Below the pieces are notes generated by a model. That model worked only from the letters and a program-made list of their open reading frames with translations. It was not told where the DNA came from and did no database searches. A stretch of DNA of 31,259 nucleotides from a virus, in IMG/VR virus record IMGVR_UViG_3300042887_000572, positions 1-31,259 of that record. One strand, 5' to 3'. Every line of letters begins with the position of its first letter. The first letter of the stretch is position 1. Positions 24,657-31,259 of this stretch are shown here, one piece after another. A program made the position numbers and the translations under genes.

Positions 24657-24829
24657 TTTTTGATTATTTGTTTTGTCATGTAGATGCACGTTAGGACACC
24701 AGCAACAATACTGATGAGTCCACCCGCAACTCTAATTGACGCTTCTATTTCTGGTAGCATACTTACTATAAATCCTGTTGTCGATATGACAGTACCCATT
24801 AATCCGTGACTTGTTGCGTTATCGTTCAT
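24653..24829 (-). CDS. Holin-like protein, first gene of lysis cassette (58 aa)
   Basis: The product has two predicted membrane segments, HGLMGTVISTTGFIVSML and RVAGGLISIVAGVLTCIYM. It has a short charged N-terminus (MNDN) and a basic C-terminal tail (MTKQIIKK), which is typical of small two-pass (class II) holins. It starts 6 bases after the stop of the 567-aa fibre gene, and its stop overlaps the lipoprotein ATG. No ribosome-binding site is obvious. Confidence 0.7.
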   Translation of the reverse strand: MNDNATSHGLMGTVISTTGFIVSMLPEIEASIRVAGGLISIVAGVLTCIYMTKQIIKK

Positions 24830-24834
24830 TTTAA

Positions 24835-26538
<1,704 letters not shown>

Positions 26539-26569
26539 ATTTTATTGTTCCTTTTTTTAAATTATTTTG

Positions 26570-26785
26570 TCAAGCAGTTATGTCAGGGCCAACAGGCCAA
26601 GATAAGCCTTCTTTCACAATCTGCTCTTCGCATTCTTCGTGTGTTCCAACAAATAATGTTTGTGGCGTGGCAATTGATTGGTCTGTTTGTTCGTAGAAAA
26701 TAATGGTTTTCTCTTCATATGCCAATTTCCATTTTCCAACAGAATCGTCATATGACCAGCCATTTGCGCTTGGAGTAATGATCAT
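26570..26785 (-). CDS. Small protein coupled to the PATR protein (71 aa)
   Basis: I use the ATG at 26785 because it overlaps the upstream TGA (ATGA). The longer frame to 26872 would lie inside the upstream gene. The product, MIITPSANGWSYDDSVGKWKLAYEEKTIIFYEQTDQSIATPQTLFVGTHEECEEQIVKEGLSWPV, resembles small fibre-region proteins that end in an F(V/G)ThEECEEqI element. It is probably a fibre-accessory protein, and no further function can be given. Confidence 0.6.
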   Translation of the reverse strand: MIITPSANGWSYDDSVGKWKLAYEEKTIIFYEQTDQSIATPQTLFVGTHEECEEQIVKEGLSWPVGPDITA

Positions 26786-27654
26786 GGGACAGTAACTGAC
26801 AGGGTTGAGGTTGCCGAGGCATAGGTTGCTGTTGTTCCAACAGGGACGCCCGTAAGGGTTCCTATTGTCCAAGTTCCTGCTGTCGAACCTTGGAAAAAAC
26901 GGAATGTTGTAACTCCAGAAGGAGGTGAAACATTGAACGAGACGCTTAATACTGTAGTGGTTCCGTTGTTGTTAAATGTTCCAGTAGCGGTTGATGCTCC
27001 AGTTGTTTTGAACGCTCGCAAATTGCCCGCAGTGATCGTTGTCGATCCTGTGTAGGTTAATGCCCCAGACAGAACAACAGTTCCATTGCCCGTTTTGTTT
27101 ACATTGCCCGCTCCCGAAATGTTTCCAGAAATTGTGTATGTTTGTGCGCCAGCTGTGCGGTATTGCATTGTTCCGCTACTTAGGATGAAATTGTTTGGAA
27201 CGGTTACGGTTGCGGAAGTGATGATTTGGCACGGGCCGGAACAGGTCACATTCCCCGTCCCAAAAACATTCCCTGACGAGAATGTTATCGTTGCCGCCGC
27301 CGCGCTTGAACTATAATTAGTTCCACCAGAATAAGTATTATTGCCGCCAATGGTTAGTGCCAATGATCCGCTCTTTGCGAGCGTCCCCGCTCCGCTAATA
27401 ACTCCGTTGAGCGTTGATGCGCCTGTAACTTCAAGCGTTCCAGAGTTGATTTGCGTTTGCCCCGTGTAGTTGCAAGTGCCAGATAGAGTTAATTTACCAG
27501 CCCCGTTCTTAATTAGCCCTATTGCGCCAGTAATCGCTTGCGAAATCGTCGTCGCGGCGTAACACATGAATTGGCGAAACGCCGCAGTTGCAGACGCAAT
27601 TGCAGTTACATTGGTTCCACCTACTTTAGCTGCGCTGGAATTAGTTAAAATCAT
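26782..27654 (-). CDS. Fibre/adhesin protein with autotransporter-associated beta-strand repeats (290 aa)
   Basis: Three copies of the PATR-type repeat are visible: IKNGAGKLTLSGTCNYTGQTQINSGTLEVTGA (48-79), LAKSGSLALTIGGNNTYSGGTNY (92-114) and VNKTGNGTVVLSGALTYTGSTTITAGNLRAF (185-215). Each has the form (L/V)xKxGxGxLxLSGxxxYxGxTxIxxGxLxxx. Such repeats form beta-helices and are frequent in very large exported surface proteins of Verrucomicrobia and Planctomycetes. Here there is no signal peptide or autotransporter barrel, so the repeat is used as part of a phage fibre or spike. The C-terminus is a small beta domain. It lies between other fibre genes in the late operon. It was possibly acquired from the host. 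Confidence 0.75.
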   Translation of the reverse strand: MILTNSSAAKVGGTNVTAIASATAAFRQFMCYAATTISQAITGAIGLIKNGAGKLTLSGTCNYTGQTQINSGTLEVTGASTLNGVISGAGTLAKSGSLALTIGGNNTYSGGTNYSSSAAAATITFSSGNVFGTGNVTCSGPCQIITSATVTVPNNFILSSGTMQYRTAGAQTYTISGNISGAGNVNKTGNGTVVLSGALTYTGSTTITAGNLRAFKTTGASTATGTFNNNGTTTVLSVSFNVSPPSGVTTFRFFQGSTAGTWTIGTLTGVPVGTTATYASATSTLSVTVP

Positions 27655-27685
27655 GCGATATTAATAAAATATTTGTTGATATACA

Positions 27686-28003
27686 TTAGATTTCTTCTTC
27701 GGGTTGCGGGATGAGGGCAACAGCGTCAGTCATGGGGAGGATTTGCACTTGCGGGAAGATGTCGGGTGGGAGATGTGCGAATCCTTGCGCGTAGAGTCCG
27801 CCGGGGCCAGTCTCGGTGAGCAAGTCGGCGCAGAGCATGAGTCGGCCATCGGTGAGCGGCACGGGCGCGGCAACATGATGCGGATTTCCGTATTGCTCTT
27901 GAATCGCTCCTAGCGTAGCAGCTTGGTCGGGAGTGAGAACGATAGCGAGATCGAGGGCGGACTCGTAGCTGACGGGTTGCTGGATAAGGTCTGCGAGTGT
28001 CAT
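27686..28003 (-). CDS. Hypothetical protein in higher-GC segment (105 aa)
   Basis: The product starts TLADLIQQPVSYESALDLAIVLTPDQAATLGAIQEQYGNPHHVAAPVPLTDGRLMLCADLLTETGPGGLYAQGFAHL and ends in a proline/glutamate tail. The ATG overlaps the stop of the lectin-like gene by 4 bases. Its DNA is visibly richer in G and C than that of its neighbours, which suggests recent transfer. No known domain was recognised. The position suggests a fibre-accessory or chaperone role. Confidence 0.6.
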   Translation of the reverse strand: MTLADLIQQPVSYESALDLAIVLTPDQAATLGAIQEQYGNPHHVAAPVPLTDGRLMLCADLLTETGPGGLYAQGFAHLPPDIFPQVQILPMTDAVALIPQPEEEI

Positions 28004-28788
28004 GGTATTGCGGCGGCTAGTGCGGTCATGAGGGTGGACACGCGTGTGTTGAGGAGGGCGAGGTTGAGAGATTCCCCTATGCTGTAAAAAGCAAGACGGC
28101 CATTTGAGCGGCTAGCAATTGCGCCATTGGAATTTATTCCAAAAACAAAAATGTTGCCGTTATATGTTCCTGTTGGTACGTTTGTACTGGTTCCAGTCGC
28201 GCCAGCCCATCTGTAGTTAAAGCTATTGCTTGCCGTCCTTGAAATGCCAGCAAGTCCTGTTCCAGCCCTGTTTGAATTTAAGATATTACCTCCACTTCGG
28301 ATGCCAAGTCCCACATTTGTTGAGATCCCGGTTATGACAAGTGGAGTTGGCGTTGTTTTAATCGCGCCCATATAATAAATATTTATAGCTGTCGCGGGCG
28401 TTGATACCCATATAGCTACGCTGGCATTATTTTGGGGATCTGCATCAGCGGCGCGATTGCTATTGAGATATTTAGTCGTGGAATTTCCTACCAAACCAGT
28501 TTTGCGGTTGTAGTCTCCCGAAACAAAATTGATGGATGTTGGGGCTGCACCTACGAGCGGCACTAATGCGCCAGACAGAGTTCGCGCCCCCGCGAGAATA
28601 CATGAGCTTTTGATTGCGCTCCAGATGCCATCCGATTTGCATCCTCCCACAAAATTGTTGATTGCGGTTTTGACGGCAGACTCCAACGATTGTCCATCAG
28701 CAGTTTCTATCGCGGATATATAAGCTGTAGCGTCAGCATCTTCTAAAAAATCTGTCAACGCAAACCGATATGGATTGATGAGAAACAT
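28000..28788 (-). CDS. Lectin-like tail protein (262 aa)
   Basis: It begins FLINPYRFAL and contains AYISAIETADGQSLESAVKTAINNFVGGCKSDGIWSAIKSSCILAGARTLSGALVPLVGAAPTSINFVSGDYNRKTGLVGNSTTKYLNSN. This is a pattern I know from many environmental phages, where it leads into a concanavalin/LamG-like sandwich. The remainder (ASVAIWVSTPATAINIYYMGAI...GNIFVFGINSNGAIASRSNGRLAFYSIGESLNLALLNTRVSTLMTALAA) fits a lectin fold ending in helix. It probably binds a surface glycan. The start overlaps the preceding stop (TAATG). Confidence 0.75.
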   Translation of the reverse strand: MFLINPYRFALTDFLEDADATAYISAIETADGQSLESAVKTAINNFVGGCKSDGIWSAIKSSCILAGARTLSGALVPLVGAAPTSINFVSGDYNRKTGLVGNSTTKYLNSNRAADADPQNNASVAIWVSTPATAINIYYMGAIKTTPTPLVITGISTNVGLGIRSGGNILNSNRAGTGLAGISRTASNSFNYRWAGATGTSTNVPTGTYNGNIFVFGINSNGAIASRSNGRLAFYSIGESLNLALLNTRVSTLMTALAAAIP

Positions 28789-29471
28789 TAGCGGGTTCCT
28801 ATGAGCCAGACTTTGAGACCTTTTCCTGCTGTTGTGCTTCCAATTTGGTCTACATCAATTGTAATTTCAGCATCGTCGGCTAATGCAGAATTGCTAATTA
28901 CAGTTGGGGTTGCTGCCGTTGTTGATGTTTTTTCAGAAGCATCAATCGAAAGTTTGGTAGAAAGAATAGATGTGCCACCTACGTTGATGTCAACAATAAT
29001 TGTTGATCCAACTGGAGCAGTATTAACATTAGCGCGAACAGATGTTAGAGTAATGCCGCACGGCATACGGAATGTTACTTTAGCAACACCAGTTGTAATC
29101 GAGGTTGTCTCGTCCGAGCAAGCAAGTCCAATCTCTATAGGAACGGGAGGTGCTACACTAATATCGGAAAGGGTAGCAATCGTACCAGAGGCACTAGGAA
29201 GCGTGAAAGTTTTTGTAGTACCTCCTGCCGTTATGGTGAGGTTACTATTGTTTTGCAGTTCTAGTAATTGACTGCTATCAGGAGAGTAAATTTCGTCGTG
29301 CGAATGCACAGACATACCACCAATTTCTTGGATTGCACCCGTAGATGGATGCTTGGCATAGAGTTTTTTATCTGCGTGATTTATGCAAATCTCACCAGAT
29401 GCAAGGTCTGCGTTTGCAGGAACCCGTGCAGCAATTGTGCTTTTTTTAGGGACTATGATTGGATTAGCCAT
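28788..29471 (-). CDS. Tail-fibre / receptor-binding protein (227 aa)
   Basis: The N-terminal region (ANPIIVPKKSTIAARVPANADLASGEICINHADKKLYAKHPSTGAIQEIG) is a shaft-attachment module of the form ...P...L..GE..IN..D.KLY.K...G.I, shared in outline with the upstream 223-aa fibre. The C-terminal part is a beta-sandwich (IEIGLACSDETTSITTGVAKVTFRMPCGITLTSVRANVNTAPVGSTIIVDINVGGTSILSTKLSIDASEKTS...ADDAEITIDVDQIGSTTAGKGLKVWLIGTR) that is very common in phage receptor-binding proteins. It is one of several parallel adhesins in this cluster. Confidence 0.8.
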   Translation of the reverse strand: MANPIIVPKKSTIAARVPANADLASGEICINHADKKLYAKHPSTGAIQEIGGMSVHSHDEIYSPDSSQLLELQNNSNLTITAGGTTKTFTLPSASGTIATLSDISVAPPVPIEIGLACSDETTSITTGVAKVTFRMPCGITLTSVRANVNTAPVGSTIIVDINVGGTSILSTKLSIDASEKTSTTAATPTVISNSALADDAEITIDVDQIGSTTAGKGLKVWLIGTR

Positions 29472-29486
29472 TATAGAATGGGGATG

Positions 29487-29514
29487 CCTCTAGGGGTTTT
29501 GATCCCCCTAGAGG
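29487..29514 (-). other. Strong hairpin between two fibre genes
   Basis: CCTCTAGGGG (29487-29496) pairs perfectly with CCCCTAGAGG (29505-29514) around an 8-base loop. No T-tract follows on either strand, so it is more likely a processing or attenuation element than a full terminator. Confidence 0.65.
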
Positions 29515-29532
29515 ACTTTAGTTTAGGGACTA

Positions 29533-30204
29533 TTAGTAGGTTCCGCCGTCGATGGTTGTTTCGAGTGCAGTTACGCGAGTGTCGAGAGCCGAATCAGCCG
29601 ATGTACGGGCCGAAACTTCCGAAGCCAAAGCAGCGTTGTTGCTCGTTACATAACCAGCGAAAGCCGAGTCATTTGCCGTATCAACGCTGTTGATAAGGGA
29701 AACGATTTCAGCAAACGTGTCACTGTCTGCGCTTGCGGCAGAAAGGATTGCGTCGATGCGGTTTTTCTCAGTTGTGATTTTGCCGTCGAGGGCCGAATCA
29801 GCACTGGTGCGGTTGCTCGTCTCAGTGGAAAGATTACCAGCGATTACACCTTCAGCGGCGGTAGCGCGGGAAACCTCTGCTGAAACTGCCGATGTCAATG
29901 TGCTGTCAGCAGCAATGCGAGCAGACTCTTCAGCAGAAAGATTGCTGGTGAGGGTGCTGTCAGCACTGATACGAGCGGCTTCTTCTGCGGCGATAGCGGC
30001 AGTAAGAGTCGAGTTCGCGGCAGATACAGCGGCATCAGCATACGATTTGGTAGCGAATGTGCCTTCGCCGCCGACGATGAGTACTGATCCGTCAGCTTTA
30101 CCGACGAAGAGGTTTTTATTGGTTAGGTCGATTGCCAACTCTCCAGAAGAAAGGCTTGCTGGAGCGGAAGAACCGCGTTTGATACGAATGATTGGATTTG
30201 CCAT
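29533..30204 (-). CDS. Coiled-coil tail fibre with Mtd-like N-terminus (223 aa)
   Basis: The N-terminus (IIRIKRGSSAPASLSSGELAIDLTNKNLFVGKADGSVLIVGGEGTFATKSYADAAV) matches the attachment module of fibre proteins related to the N-terminal part of phage major tropism determinants. The rest is a regular series of (A/S)xEEsARIsADSTLTSn units and NRIDAILSAASADSDTFAEIVSLINSVDTANDSAFAGYV, typical of long trimeric coiled-coil shafts in short-tailed phages. It has an unusual A-rich leader (30205-30232) and no Shine-Dalgarno sequence. No diversity-generating retroelement is visible here. Confidence 0.8.
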   Translation of the reverse strand: MANPIIRIKRGSSAPASLSSGELAIDLTNKNLFVGKADGSVLIVGGEGTFATKSYADAAVSAANSTLTAAIAAEEAARISADSTLTSNLSAEESARIAADSTLTSAVSAEVSRATAAEGVIAGNLSTETSNRTSADSALDGKITTEKNRIDAILSAASADSDTFAEIVSLINSVDTANDSAFAGYVTSNNAALASEVSARTSADSALDTRVTALETTIDGGTY

Positions 30205-30253
30205 AGTTTTTTTTGTTTTTTGTTTTTTTGTTTTTCTGGTTATTCAGAAAGTT

Positions 30254-30427
30254 TTAAGGTGCTGGACTATATTCTCCAGCATCAATTTCAGCTACATTTG
30301 TAAGTTCTCCGCTTTGTATTTGAGCAACTTCATTTCCATTAGGCAATGTGCCATCAACGCTGATTGTGAGCGAGGCACTTGGACTAAAGTCTAGCTTGCC
30401 AGTAAATGGATTGAATCTAACTGCCAT
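30254..30427 (-). CDS. Small protein with [10 protein letters not shown] tag (57 aa)
   Basis: The frame from the ATG at 30427 reads [20 protein letters not shown], then TISVDGTLPNGNEVAQIQSGELTNVAEIDAGEYSPAP. The first 14 residues match the start of the 567-aa fibre ([14 protein letters not shown]) almost exactly, which strongly supports that it is a real gene. It may be a minimal attachment adaptor, or the relic of a longer fibre that lost its distal domains. It starts 4 bases after the stop of the 91-aa gene. Confidence 0.7.
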   Translation of the reverse strand: MAVRFNPFTGKLDFSPSASLTISVDGTLPNGNEVAQIQSGELTNVAEIDAGEYSPAP

Positions 30428-30430
30428 AAA

Positions 30431-30706
30431 TTAAGGGTATGTTACAGTTATAGTCGTTAGATTTGCATCATTAGTTGTCGGAGGATTAACTGAGTAGAAC
30501 AAGTTTAATGTAGCTACTGCAACTCCAGCATTGAGGTATTGCACTGTTGCAATGTTGTTTGTTATTCCGTAATACGCAATATCAATCTGATCGTAGGCAG
30601 GAATATCAAATCCCGCGATCTGTTTTAGAGACTCGTAGATATTGTAGTTCTGTTGATCTGGAGCCAGATCAGTAAAGCAGGGTTGTGATAGTGCTGGAGT
30701 AGCCAT
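30431..30706 (-). CDS. Hypothetical late protein (91 aa)
   Basis: The product begins MATPALSQPCFTDLAPDQQNYNIYESLKQIAGFDIPAYDQIDIAYYG and ends in a beta-rich part (NIATVQYLNAGVAVATLNLFYSVNPPTTNDANLTTITVTYP). This composition is like small neck or fibre-base proteins of phages. The adjacent 84-aa protein has a similar size and style. Between the two genes lies only a palindrome plus 7 bases. No family is recognised with confidence. Confidence 0.65.
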   Translation of the reverse strand: MATPALSQPCFTDLAPDQQNYNIYESLKQIAGFDIPAYDQIDIAYYGITNNIATVQYLNAGVAVATLNLFYSVNPPTTNDANLTTITVTYP

Positions 30707-30713
30707 AAGATTG

Positions 30714-30729
30714 TTATCGTTAACGATAA
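30714..30729. repeat. Dispersed palindrome copy 10, in intergenic gap
   Basis: TTATCGTTAACGATAA is identical to the copy at 16774 and again begins directly after a TAA stop codon. The next ATG follows 7 bases later. Confidence 0.85.
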
Positions 30730-30984
30730 TTAAAGCGCGGCAGCTACTGCTTCATTAAGAACAAAGAGTTGCTGGTCTTCTGTCTTTTGAACAAAACAAT
30801 TTTCACTTACAGGCGTAAGTCCACCGATTGTAGCAAAAGCCAAATAGAATTGATAAAGTTTTGAAGCGTCACTAGCTGCATCAAAGCATCCGAAAGAAAT
30901 TGGAGTAATGCCAGCGGCAGCAGACACCGTAATGAGAAGTGGATAGAATTTGTCGCGGTAAGGTAAAGATGTAAAGCAAGCCAT
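30730..30984 (-). CDS. Hypothetical late protein (84 aa)
   Basis: MACFTSLPYRDKFYPLLITVSAAAGITPISFGCFDAASDASKLYQFYLAFATIGGLTPVSENCFVQKTEDQQLFVLNEAVAAAL is mildly hydrophobic, mostly helical and has three cysteines. There is no signal peptide and no recognised domain. It lies between the partial structural gene at the window edge and the 91-aa gene, and its ATG follows AAAACT. Confidence 0.6.
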   Translation of the reverse strand: MACFTSLPYRDKFYPLLITVSAAAGITPISFGCFDAASDASKLYQFYLAFATIGGLTPVSENCFVQKTEDQQLFVLNEAVAAAL

Positions 30985-31007
30985 AGTTTTAGAAAAGGTT
31001 ATGGGCA

Positions 31008-31027
31008 GGGAGGGTTAAAGACCTCCC
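31008..31027 (-). other. GC-rich hairpin in the gap after the right-edge gene
   Basis: GGGAGG (31008-31013) pairs with CCTCCC (31022-31027). A second complementary pair (CCCA...TGGG) lies just beside it at 31029-31041. Without a T-tract, termination would be partial. It may separate the expression of the strongly expressed upstream gene from the fibre cluster. Confidence 0.45.
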
Positions 31028-31048
31028 CACCCAATAATGGGGAATGGG

Positions 31049-31259
31049 TTAGTAGTAGATACCAACAACGTAGGCGTTCACATAAAGTGCGCCAACACGT
31101 CCAGCGGTATCTGCACCAGAAACAACGTCAACACCAGCGTTTGCGTAGGTGAATGCAGTTGTGCTAGTAACGATGATTTCAGCTTGCACGTCATCGAACG
31201 TAGAATCGGTCATGCTGGCAATCGTGATGACATCGCCCGTGGAGAAACCATGAGCAGCA
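31049..31259 (-). CDS. Structural protein, 5' end outside window (69 aa seen)
   Basis: The minus-strand frame is open to the window edge and ends in TAA at 31049-31051. The visible C-terminus (AHGFSTGDVITIASMTDSTFDDVQAEIIVTSTTAFTYANAGVDVVSGADTAGRVGALYVNAYVVGIYY) has the HGFSxGDxVTIxxxTxxxFxxxxxxVxxTTxFTYxNAG pattern. This is a beta-sandwich repeat frequent in phage structural proteins and fibres. It is followed by hairpins, as is common for abundant virion genes. Confidence 0.65.
   Translation of the reverse strand, partial: AAHGFSTGDVITIASMTDSTFDDVQAEIIVTSTTAFTYANAGVDVVSGADTAGRVGALYVNAYVVGIYY

Noticed and set aside
29533-30204. Diversity-generating retroelement linked to the Mtd-like fibre
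   Set aside because: I see no reverse transcriptase, template repeat or matching variable repeat in the window.
29690-30394. 234-aa plus-strand open frame
   Set aside because: It is antisense to the alanine/serine-rich coiled-coil fibre. The minus-strand frame has a recognisable fibre N-terminus and fits the operon.

Overview
The window looks like part of the genome of a tailed, short-tailed (podovirus-like) bacteriophage of moderate GC content, probably from an environmental metagenome. Three things point this way. A block of large virion genes reads tail adaptor, tail nozzle, small core proteins and then a 2272-residue giant, the order of the T7 gp11-gp16 type. There is a compact four-gene lysis cassette. 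Upstream of it lies a very large set of tail-fibre genes. One fibre-like gene carries autotransporter-associated beta-strand repeats, a repeat type abundant in surface proteins of Verrucomicrobia and Planctomycetes, so a host from that superphylum is my best guess. This is an inference. Terminase, portal and capsid genes are not in the window and presumably lie to the right.

Layout. (1) Bases 1-2319, plus strand: four tiny genes joined by ATGA stop/start overlaps, then an SF2/SNF2-like helicase. (2) Bases 2320-2843: a gene-free convergent region with a terminator for each side and, between them, a dense series of nested complementary segments that looks like a structured RNA. (3) Bases 2844-6146, minus strand: an early/replication operon with a 72-aa protein, a 46-aa protein, a Cas4/RecB-like PD-(D/E)XK exonuclease, an SSB-like protein with an acidic DDIPY tail, a DNA-binding-like protein and a small helical protein. 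A sigma70-like promoter lies just upstream. (4) Bases 6147-6358: control region with the terminator of the late operon, a 16-bp palindrome and the early promoter. (5) Bases 6359-31259, minus strand: the late operon, transcribed right to left. Its parts are a variable cassette of about 14 fibre and adhesin-related genes (about 31.2-24.8 kb and 23.7-19.3 kb), the lysis cassette (24.8-23.8 kb), the tail nozzle and adaptor (19.3-15.8 kb) and the internal/ejection proteins (15.5-6.4 kb).

The most striking signal is a dispersed 16-bp palindrome, TTATCGnnnnCGATAA. It occurs exactly, or with one or two changed end bases, ten times across all regions. In two places it directly follows a stop codon and fills or nearly fills the gap between two late genes. 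In six places it lies inside genes and is read in different codon frames, so it is kept as DNA and not as a protein motif. It is probably the target of a phage or host DNA-binding protein. The 322-aa ParB/LmbU-like protein of the early operon is one candidate.

Eight complete genes shorter than 60 codons were found by reading gaps and stop/start overlaps: 190-342, 5791-5931, 16790-16948, 20743-20913, 24319-24492, 24653-24829, 30254-30427, and 518-694 with a revised start. Several other starts were moved to internal ATGs supported by overlap with the upstream stop codon.
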